From Kumtagia sp964244725 (GTDB lineage Bacteria > Pseudomonadota > Alphaproteobacteria > Rhizobiales > Rhizobiaceae): a stretch of 64,000 nt of DNA. A model generated the notes under the pieces. It did no database searches and had not been told where the DNA came from. It saw only the letters and a list, made by a program, of their open reading frames with translations. Position numbers and translations under genes: made by a program. The DNA lies in contig CAXTJQ010000001.1 in assembly GCA_964244725.1 (NCBI GenBank), positions 248,001 through 312,000 on the forward strand, read 5' to 3'. Below are positions 16,282 to 24,141 of the stretch, piece by piece (within the stretch, counting starts at the first letter, position 1; the number at the start of each line of letters is the position of its first letter).

Positions 16282-17736
16282 ATGTCTGGCCCAGCCACCA
16301 AGCTCAATGCCTTTCCGGTCTTCCTGCGGATCGAGGGGCGGATCGTGCTCATCGTCGGCGGCGGCGAAGAGGCGTTGGCCAAGGCGCGGCTGATCGGCCT
16401 GTCCCTGGCGCGGGTCGTCATCGTTTCGGATAGGGCCGAACCGGAAATTCTAGCCTGGGCGGCAGCCAGCGGCGCAACGGTCCTCGACCGACCGTACGAC
16501 GCGTCGCTGCTCGACGAAGCGGTGATGGTCTTTGCCGCGACCGGCGACGAGGCGCTCGACCGAAAGGTCTCCTGTGACGCGCGCTGCCTGGGCATTCTGG
16601 TCAATGCCGTTGATCGGCCCGATCTTTGCGACTTCTTCACCCCGGCGATCGTCAACCGCGCGCCGCTGGTCGTGGCGATCGGCACCGAGGGCTCTGCTCC
16701 GGTGCTGGCGCAGATGGTGCGCGCGCGCGTCGAGGCCATGCTGTCGCCTTCGCTGGGGCGATTGGCGCTGCTCGCCGAACGCTTCCGCGAGCGGGCCGAA
16801 CGGGCTTTGCCGAAAGGCGCGCCGCGCCGCGCGTTCTGGAGCGCCTTCTTCGGCGGACAGCCGGCGCGGGCCATGGCCGCTGGACGCGATGGCGAGGCCG
16901 AGGCCGCTGCTGAAACCCTGCTCGTTGACGGCGGCCCGGCCGTGGGTCATGTCGCTCTGGTGGGGGCGGGCCCCGGCGCGGAGGATTTGCTCACGCTGCG
17001 CGCCCACCGCCTGCTGATGGAAGCCGACATCATCGTTCACGATGCGCTGGTGCCCGAGGCCATCATCGCCATCGGCCGGCGCGACGCGGAGCGTCTGGCG
17101 GTCGGCAAGCGCAAGAACTGTCATTCCAAGACTCAAGCCGAGATCAACGCCCTGCTTGTCGATCTGGGCCGCCGGGGCAAGCGGGTGGTGCGGCTGAAAT
17201 CCGGCGATCCCCTGGTCTTCGGCCGAGCCGGCGAGGAAATGCAGGCGCTGCGCGAGGCGGGAATCGCCTTCGAGGTCGTGCCCGGCGTCACGTCCGCTTT
17301 CGCCGCCGCCGCCGATTTTGAACTTCCTTTGACACTGCGCGGCGTGACCTCGTCGCTTGTGTTCACGACCGGCCACGACCTCAAGGGCAAGGCCCTGCCG
17401 GACTGGGCCAAGCTCGCAATCTCGGGCGCGACGGTGGCCGTCTACATGGGCCGCACCGTCGCGGCCGATGTCGCCAGCCGTCTGATCGACGCGGGGCTGT
17501 CGCCGGACACGGCGGTCGCCGTGGTCGAGAATGCGAGCCTGCCGCAGCGCCGCCGCTTCCATGGCGCCCTGGCCGACCTGCCGTCGATCGAGGCCCGCGA
17601 CGACCTCGACGGCCCGGTGATGACCATCATCGGCGACGCGGTCGCCGGCGCGGATTTCCGAGGGTCCGAACCGCTTTCGGCGTTGCGCGGCAAAAGGGCT
17701 GACGCCAGCCCTCGTTTCGAGACGACGGCGTCATGA
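16282..17736 (+). CDS. cysG: siroheme synthase CysG (multifunctional)
   Basis: A 484-residue protein. The N-terminal third is the precorrin-2 dehydrogenase/sirohydrochlorin ferrochelatase part (VLIVGGGEEALAKARL nucleotide-binding loop, NAVDRPDLCDFFTPAIV). The C-terminal part from about residue 220 is uroporphyrinogen-III C-methyltransferase (VGAGPGAEDLLTLRA, VHDALVPEAI, KSGDPLVFGRAGEE, VPGVTSAFAAAA). Together they make siroheme for the sulfite reductase two genes downstream. ATG 16282 gives standard length; ATG 16243 is in frame but adds residues without similarity. The stop overlaps the DUF2849 start by 4 bases. Confidence 0.93.
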   Translation: MSGPATKLNAFPVFLRIEGRIVLIVGGGEEALAKARLIGLSLARVVIVSDRAEPEILAWAAASGATVLDRPYDASLLDEAVMVFAATGDEALDRKVSCDARCLGILVNAVDRPDLCDFFTPAIVNRAPLVVAIGTEGSAPVLAQMVRARVEAMLSPSLGRLALLAERFRERAERALPKGAPRRAFWSAFFGGQPARAMAAGRDGEAEAAAETLLVDGGPAVGHVALVGAGPGAEDLLTLRAHRLLMEADIIVHDALVPEAIIAIGRRDAERLAVGKRKNCHSKTQAEINALLVDLGRRGKRVVRLKSGDPLVFGRAGEEMQALREAGIAFEVVPGVTSAFAAAADFELPLTLRGVTSSLVFTTGHDLKGKALPDWAKLAISGATVAVYMGRTVAADVASRLIDAGLSPDTAVAVVENASLPQRRRFHGALADLPSIEARDDLDGPVMTIIGDAVAGADFRGSEPLSALRGKRADASPRFETTAS

Positions 17737-18047
17737 AGGTCCTCACCGCCAATCGCCTGACCGATGGCGAGGCCGTCTGGTACGCGCGCGGCCGGGGCTG
17801 GATCGAGACGATCGTCGGCGCCGAGATCGCCCGCGACCCGGCGTCTGAGGAAGCCCTGGAAACGATCGGCAAGGCCGGAATCGCCGAAAACGCGGTTGTC
17901 GACGTCAATCTTATCGACATCGAGCTTCGCAATGGCGATATCAGGCCGACCCGGCTGCGCGAGCGGATACGGGCGGCGGGACCGACCAACCGCCTCGATC
18001 TCGGCAAGCAGGCGCGACCCGTCGCCGCGCCGGACTGGCAAGTTTAA
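17733..18047 (+). CDS. DUF2849 domain-containing protein
   Basis: A 104-residue cytoplasmic protein of the alphaproteobacterial DUF2849 family, recognised from the N-terminus KVLTANRLTDGEAVWY and the downstream VVDVNLIDIELRNGDIRPTRLRERIRA. It is found between cysG and cysI in many rhizobia, as here. No catalytic motif is visible. Function unknown; a role in sulfite reductase maturation or electron supply is only suggested by its fixed position. It starts with an ATGA overlap on cysG. Confidence 0.85.
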   Translation: MKVLTANRLTDGEAVWYARGRGWIETIVGAEIARDPASEEALETIGKAGIAENAVVDVNLIDIELRNGDIRPTRLRERIRAAGPTNRLDLGKQARPVAAPDWQV

Positions 18048-18092
18048 CCGACGCAGGCCGCGGAGACACCGCAGCCCACCGAAAGCAGGACG

Positions 18093-19737
<1,645 letters not shown>

Positions 19738-19763
<26 letters not shown>

Positions 19764-20487
19764 CACCGAGGCGGATGCCGCGACGCTGGCTGACGATCTC
19801 GACCGTCGTTTTGGAAACCTGACGCCGCAGGAGATCATCGAGGTCTCGGCGCGGCGATTTCCTGGCGCGATCGGCGCGGTCTCGTCCTTCGGCGCGGATT
19901 CGGCGGTGCTGCTGCACATGATCGCGGAGATCGACCGCGCTCTGCCAGTCATTTTTCTGGACACGGGCAAGCATTTCGGCGAGACGCTCGCGTACCGCGA
20001 CGCACTAGCTGCCGATCTCGGCCTGAGCGATATCCGGATCGTCACCCCCGACGAGACCGCGCTCGCGCGGGTCGACCCGGCGGGGAGCTTGCACCAATCG
20101 AATACCGACGCCTGCTGCGATGTGCGCAAGGTCGAGCCGATGGCGCGCGGCGTCGCGCCGTTCGCGGCGTGGTTCACCGGCCGCAAGCGCTTCCAGGCCG
20201 CGACGCGCACCGCCTTGCGGGTGTTCGAAAGCGTGGGCCAGCGCATTCGCATTAATCCCCTGGCGCGCTGGACCACCGCCGATCTGGCCGCCTGTATGCG
20301 CAAACACGATCTGCGCGAGAATCCCCTTGTCGCCTACGGCTATCTGTCAATCGGCTGCTTTCCATGCACCCAGGCAGTTCAGCCAGGCGAGGACGCGCGC
20401 AGCGGCCGCTGGGCGGGGAAGGCCAAGGTCGAATGCGGCATCCATTTGCCCGGGCTCGACCAATCGCTGACAGCCGTCTCGCCTTAG
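19738..20487 (+). CDS. cysH: adenylyl-sulfate/phosphoadenylyl-sulfate reductase
   Basis: A 249-residue PAPS reductase family protein. SSFGADSAVLLHM is the PP-loop-like nucleotide site and FLDTGKHFGET the substrate segment. Two Cys pairs, DACCDVRKVEP and GCFPCTQ, are the four ligands of the [4Fe-4S] cluster found in the APS-using type, so APS is the likely substrate rather than PAPS. The terminal ECGIHLP carries the catalytic Cys. ATG 19738 lies inside the cysI end. Confidence 0.92.
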
Positions 20488-20501
20488 GCCAAGGACCTTC
20501 G

Positions 20502-21038
20502 ATGGCTATGGACTTCAAGCACGACCAAACCCGACTCTGGACCCCCGACGGTTTCCGTGACGACGAGTGGACCCATTCCGAAAGCGCCGACGCGCTGTCG
20601 GGCAATGGGCGCTTCATCCTGCCGCTGACGGCGATGCTCGCGCTCGGTCCTGATACGCGCAAGGGCTTCCGAGAGCGTCTCGGCGTACAGCTTTCGCCTG
20701 CCGATCCGCTCGACAGGATCGTCGATGTGCTTCCCGACCTTGCGCTCGTGGCGTTGTCGTTCCCGGCCTTCAGCGACGGGCGCAGCTTTTCCAAGGCTGA
20801 ACTGCTGCGCAGCCGGCACGGCTACGCTGGCGCGGTTCGCGCTACCGGCCAGGTGCTGGTTGACCAACTGCCGCATATGCTGCGGCTGGGTTTCGACGAA
20901 TTCGAGATTTCGAACCCCATTCTGTTGAAGCGGCTTGAGGCCGGACTGACCGGCGGGATTCCGTTCTACTATCAGCCGACGGCTGCAACCGCTGTGCCGG
21001 ACCCAACCTATTCATGGCGCCGTCGTCCCCGCGCCTGA
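20502..21038 (+). CDS. DUF934 domain-containing protein
   Basis: A 178-residue protein of the DUF934 family, the usual last gene of alphaproteobacterial cys operons. Typical segments are FSDGRSFSKAELLRSRHGYAG, RATGQVLVDQLPHMLRLGFDEFE and the C-terminal YYQPT. A supporting role in sulfite reduction has been proposed for the family from gene context; no active site is visible. Two ATGs (20502 and 20508) are possible. It starts 14 bases after cysH. Confidence 0.85.
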   Translation: MAMDFKHDQTRLWTPDGFRDDEWTHSESADALSGNGRFILPLTAMLALGPDTRKGFRERLGVQLSPADPLDRIVDVLPDLALVALSFPAFSDGRSFSKAELLRSRHGYAGAVRATGQVLVDQLPHMLRLGFDEFEISNPILLKRLEAGLTGGIPFYYQPTAATAVPDPTYSWRRRPRA

Positions 21039-21139
21039 TTTCTGGCCGGCCAGCCTGTAAGGGCTTTTCCTTCTGGTCCGACCAGATTACCATGCCTTAG
21101 TCTCCATGGGAGGAGAGCGACGAAGCAGGAGGATTGGCT

Positions 21140-21760
21140 ATGTCCGGCAAGAAAATATTGATGCTGGTTGGGGAGTTCAGCGAGGAATACGAGATTTTCG
21201 TATTCGAGCAGGCGATGCACGCCGTCGGCCATACGGTCCATGTCGTCTGCCCCGACAAGAAGCAGGGTGAGATCATCAAGACCTCCCTGCATGATTTCGA
21301 GGGCCACCAGACGTACACCGAGAAGCTCGGCCATGACTATGTGCTCAACAAGACCTTCGCCGAAGTCGACACGGCATCCTACGATGCGATCTATTGCGCG
21401 GGCGGCAGGGGACCCGAGTACATCCGCATCGACAAGCGCGTGCAGGCGATGGTCCGCCATTTCCATGAAACGGGCAAGCCGATCTTCACGATCTGCCATG
21501 GCGTCCAGATTTTGATCGCGGTCGACGGCGTCGTGCGCGGCAGGGAGGTCGCGGCGCTGCACTATTGCGAGCCGGAGGTGACCTTGGCGGGCGGCAAATA
21601 CATCGACGTGGCGCCCAATGGCGCGCATGTCGACGGCAACCTCGTCTCAGCCAAGGGATGGCCGGGCTTGGCCGCATTCATGCGCGAGTGCCTGAAGGTT
21701 CTCGGAACGGAAATCTCGCATGGCCAAACACTGACGACCGAAACGCGAAAGGCTGCCTGA
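21140..21760 (+). CDS. DJ-1/PfpI family protein
   Basis: A 206-residue flavodoxin-like class I glutamine-amidotransferase fold. The nucleophile elbow is FTICHGVQIL (Cys of the DJ-1/PfpI family); the acidic partner is probably the E in GEFSEEYE near the N-terminus. YCAGGRGPEYIRID is a family signature. AGGAGG at 21127-21132 supports ATG 21140. Family members act as glyoxalases, deglycases, chaperones or proteases; the function here is open. It stands alone with its own terminator downstream. Confidence 0.85.
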   Translation: MSGKKILMLVGEFSEEYEIFVFEQAMHAVGHTVHVVCPDKKQGEIIKTSLHDFEGHQTYTEKLGHDYVLNKTFAEVDTASYDAIYCAGGRGPEYIRIDKRVQAMVRHFHETGKPIFTICHGVQILIAVDGVVRGREVAALHYCEPEVTLAGGKYIDVAPNGAHVDGNLVSAKGWPGLAAFMRECLKVLGTEISHGQTLTTETRKAA

Positions 21761-21762
21761 AT

Positions 21763-21797
21763 GAAAAAGGCCGATGCTGTCCGCAACGGCCTTCTTC
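21763..21797. terminator. bidirectional terminator after the PfpI-family gene
   Basis: A stem AAGGCCG / CGGCCTT (extended by GAAAA / TTC) with a 13-base loop sits right after the stop codon at 21760. The A-run on the left and T's on the right would serve both this gene and the convergent NepR-like gene. Confidence 0.6.
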
Positions 21798-21816
21798 ATT
21801 TGCCTCACGTAAAAAG

Positions 21817-22029
21817 TCAGGAGCGGCGAGCGACGGCTGTACGGCGTCCGACGAAGTCGCCATGCGCCTCGTCCAACTGCGCCAGCAACTCGGCGAAACG
21901 GTCGGGCATTTGCGTGTCCACCGCAAAGCCTGGAAGCGAGCTGACGAAGCGATTCATTTGCCCGCTCTTAATCTGCCTGCACATCTCGGCGTTCATTTTC
22001 CCGGGTCCTGTATGGTGGCCATTTGACAT
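21817..22029 (-). CDS. NepR-like anti-sigma factor (general stress response)
   Basis: A 70-residue protein. The segment TQMPDRFAELLAQLDEAHGDF matches the second-helix consensus of NepR anti-sigma factors (P-D/E-R-F-x-x-L-L-x-x-L-D/E). The first helix (QMNRFVSSLPGFAVD) is more divergent than usual. NepR binds the ECF sigma factor EcfG in the cytoplasm until phosphorylated PhyR removes it. An EcfG-type promoter lies 29 bases upstream, typical of autoregulated nepR genes. No phyR or ecfG is adjacent, so this may be a second, orphan copy, as several rhizobia have. The start could also be an ATG 11 codons in (about 21996). Confidence 0.55.
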   Translation of the reverse strand: MSNGHHTGPGKMNAEMCRQIKSGQMNRFVSSLPGFAVDTQMPDRFAELLAQLDEAHGDFVGRRTAVARRS

Positions 22030-22057
22030 GACGCGATTGCCTTGATTTCGGGCAGGA

Positions 22058-22083
22058 AACTCTTCGTCGGCGCTGAAGGTTCC
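22058..22083 (-). promoter_or_regulatory. EcfG-type general stress promoter
   Basis: On the minus strand: GGAAC at 22083-22079, 17 bases, then AGTT at 22061-22058. The EcfG consensus is GGAAC-N16/17-CGTT, so one base differs. A start point near 22050 would give a leader of about 20 bases to the ATG at 22029. Confidence 0.55.
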
Positions 22084-22177
22084 TGATTGGGGTCATTTGA
22101 CGCGCTTACGGTAAAGTTTACGTAAAAATTGAACCGATCCGATCGCCGTCGACGAACGCGTCGTGGCCGGGAAACCT

Positions 22178-22206
22178 CTTGATTTTTAGGCCCCCAACCT
22201 CGATAT
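22178..22206 (+). promoter_or_regulatory. possible heat-shock (RpoH) promoter of grpE
   Basis: CTTGAT at 22178-22183, 17 bases, then CGATAT at 22201-22206, preceded by CCTC. This resembles the sigma-32 pattern CTTGAA ... CCCCATNT. A transcript starting near 22213 leaves room for a leader only if GrpE begins at ATG 22246. The rest of 22030-22245 has no gene that I can support. Confidence 0.4.
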
Positions 22207-22245
22207 CCGGCGCACTTCCAAATGAATTCGGATACGGACAACACG

Positions 22246-22878
22246 ATGAGCGATCAATCGAACGACCAGCCCGTGCCTGGTGACGAGCAGCCCGGCGAAT
22301 TCGGTTCGCAGACCCAGGAGGGACAAGCGGGCGATTACGAGGCGCTGGTTCGCCTTCTCAAGGAAAACGAGGAGTTGAAGGACCGCGCCCTGCGGGCCGC
22401 TGCCGAGATGGAGAACCTGCGCCGCCGCACGGCGCGCGAAATCCAGGACGCCCGCGCCTACGCGGTGTCCAACTTTGCTCGCGACATGCTGGCCGTCTCC
22501 GACAATCTCCGCCGCGCCCTCGACGCCATTCCCCCCGAGGTCAAGACGCACGCCGAGGCCGGCATGACCGCGTTCGTCGAAGGCGTGGAAATGACGGAGC
22601 GCTCTATGCTGTCGACCTTGGAACGGCATGGCGTGAAGAAGCTCGAACCGGTCGGCGAGCGTTTCGATCCGAATTTCCATCAGGCGATGTTCGAGGTTCC
22701 CAACGCTGACATCGCCGCGAATACGGTCGTCCAGGTGGTGCAGCCCGGCTTCTCGATCGGCGAACGGGTCCTGCGCCCCGCGATGGTCGGCGTCTCCAAA
22801 GGCGGACCCAAGCATGCCGCAAAGGATGCGCCGCCCGAACCGGGCCCAATCGACATGCAGGCGGAGAAGGATGCGTGA
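22246..22878 (+). CDS. grpE: nucleotide exchange factor GrpE
   Basis: A 210-residue DnaK co-chaperone. The acidic, disordered N-terminus is followed by a long coiled coil (YEALVRLLKENEELKDRALR, AEMENLRRRT) and the C-terminal beta domain (ERFDPNFHQAMFEVP, NTVVQVVQPGFSIGERVLRPAMVGVSKG, the GrpE signature). ATG 22222 is an in-frame alternative, but the promoter placement favours 22246. dnaK/dnaJ are not adjacent. The stop is followed at once by the heptamer repeat. Confidence 0.92.
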   Translation: MSDQSNDQPVPGDEQPGEFGSQTQEGQAGDYEALVRLLKENEELKDRALRAAAEMENLRRRTAREIQDARAYAVSNFARDMLAVSDNLRRALDAIPPEVKTHAEAGMTAFVEGVEMTERSMLSTLERHGVKKLEPVGERFDPNFHQAMFEVPNADIAANTVVQVVQPGFSIGERVLRPAMVGVSKGGPKHAAKDAPPEPGPIDMQAEKDA

Positions 22879-22881
22879 ATG

Positions 22882-23091
22882 GGGAGTAGGGAGTAGGGAG
22901 TAGGGAGTAGGGAGTAGGGAGTAGGGAGTAGGGAGTNNNNNNNNNNNNNNNNNNNNNNNNNNNNNNNNNNNNNNNNNNNNNNNNNNNNNNNNNNNNNNNN
23001 NNNNNNNNNNNNNNNNNNNNNNNNNNNNNNNNNNNNGGGAGTAGGGAGTAGGGAGTAGGGAGTAGGGAGTAGGGAGTAGGGAGTAGGGAGT
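22882..23091 (+). repeat. tandem heptamer array (GGGAGTA)n with an assembly gap inside
   Basis: A perfect 7-base tandem repeat, unit GGGAGTA, occupies 22882-22936 and 23037-23091, 55 bases (7.9 copies) on each side of 100 N. The true copy number is unknown. Each unit begins with GGG, so four consecutive units fit the G-quadruplex pattern with 4-base loops on the plus strand. It lies between the 3' ends of grpE and olsB. Confidence 0.95.
22937..23036. other. assembly gap (100 N)
   Basis: Exactly 100 undetermined bases, the conventional placeholder for a gap of unknown size. Repeat sequence on both sides indicates the assembler failed in the heptamer array. Any length or phase across it is arbitrary. 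Confidence 0.99.
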
Positions 23092-23141
23092 GTCGTCGCC
23101 ACAATTCTCTTTGCTCGACAGAAGTAGTTTTAGGGTTTTTT

Positions 23142-23169
23142 CGACTGCCGACTGCCGACTGCCGACTGC
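23142..23169. repeat. second heptamer array, (CGACTGC)4
   Basis: Four exact tandem copies of CGACTGC end 2 bases before the olsB stop codon. The unit differs from the GGGAGTA array but has the same period. They are 50 bases apart, separated by an AT-rich stretch (GTAGTTTTAGGGTTTTTT). Confidence 0.95.
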
Positions 23170-23171
23170 CT

Positions 23172-24041
23172 CTAGGCGGCAAGCAATTCACCCGAATAGT
23201 AATCTACATACCGCTGGCGGATTTCGTTGACCGGCATGACCACGAAGACGTCGACGGTCCTGAAATCATGATCGACGACGCAGCCGTCGCCAATCCGTGC
23301 GCCGGCCCGAAGATAGCCCTTGATCAACGTCGGCATGCGGTTGAACGCCGATTTGGCGTGGATAGCCTCTGCCGGCATCAGATCCATCAGGTGGCGCCGG
23401 TTCGGCAGCGCGGAAACATCGTAGTCGCGGCTTGCCCTGAACCCTTGCGCCAGGAACGAGAGCGCCTCCGCGTGGGCGGCCGGGACCGTTCCGTGAAACG
23501 AAGCGCAGCCTGCCATCACGTCGATCTCATGATGCAGCACATAGGCCCATATTCCCTGCCACAGGACCTCGATCGTGCGCTTGGTCCGGTAGGCCGCATG
23601 CACGCAGGACCGGCCGAGTTCAAGGAATCGCTTGCCGGGATGACGCCTGACCAGCGATGCGAAGTCGAACTCTCCATCGGAATAAAATCCCCCGGCCAGA
23701 GCAGCGCCCTCGCCGCCAAGCACGCGGTAGGTGCCGACAATGCGCTGGTGCGACGGGCCTGGGCGCGCCGTGTCGAAGACGAGGAGATGATCGCACAGCA
23801 TATCGAAACGGTCCGTGTCGCGCCGTGCGGCCTGGGTGGCGCGGTCGGATGTCGCTCCGAATTCCTCGTAGAAGATGCGGTAGCGCAGTTCCTGCGCGGC
23901 TTCGATCTCCGCGCCGCTGCGGGCAAGCCGCACTTCGAGCGTTCCGATCCGGCCGAGCACCCGGTCTGAAAGGGACGCCCGGGCGCCGTCGCGCAGCATG
24001 GCGGCAACGACGCCGCTTCGTTCGGGAATCGCTGTCTGCAC
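23172..24041 (-). CDS. olsB: L-ornithine N-alpha-acyltransferase OlsB-type (GNAT superfamily)
   Basis: A 289-residue acyl-ACP-dependent acyltransferase of the OlsB/putative-hemolysin family, which makes lyso-ornithine lipid, the first step to the phosphorus-free membrane lipid. Matches to rhizobial OlsB: GTLEVRLARSGAEIEAAQELRYRIFYEEFGA, RDTDRFDMLCDHLLVFD, GKRFLELGRSCVHAAYRTKR, LWQGIWAYVLHHEIDVMAGCASFHGT. GTG 24041 was chosen since AAGGAGATC precedes it by 8 bases and it gives family length; the frame stays open to 24188. The second enzyme, olsA, is not here. The gene lies 100 bases after the hybrid kinase on the same strand. Confidence 0.82.
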   Translation of the reverse strand: MQTAIPERSGVVAAMLRDGARASLSDRVLGRIGTLEVRLARSGAEIEAAQELRYRIFYEEFGATSDRATQAARRDTDRFDMLCDHLLVFDTARPGPSHQRIVGTYRVLGGEGAALAGGFYSDGEFDFASLVRRHPGKRFLELGRSCVHAAYRTKRTIEVLWQGIWAYVLHHEIDVMAGCASFHGTVPAAHAEALSFLAQGFRASRDYDVSALPNRRHLMDLMPAEAIHAKSAFNRMPTLIKGYLRAGARIGDGCVVDHDFRTVDVFVVMPVNEIRQRYVDYYSGELLAA

Positions 24042-24141
24042 CGGTCGATCTCCTTCGGCAGTCACCTTTTGCAAGGCGTTAGCCGAATTGTGCAACAGCC
24101 ATATGACCCGATCGTGGCAAGTTGCGAACGGGCATTGCAGG

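Noticed and set aside
21761..22045. 94-codon plus-strand frame starting one base after the PfpI-family stop
   Set aside because: Its start lies in the terminator hairpin, it has no similarity, and the opposite strand carries the NepR-like motif with a matching promoter.
22882..23091. CRISPR array
   Set aside because: Direct repeats are 7 bases with no spacers and no cas genes; this is a simple tandem repeat.
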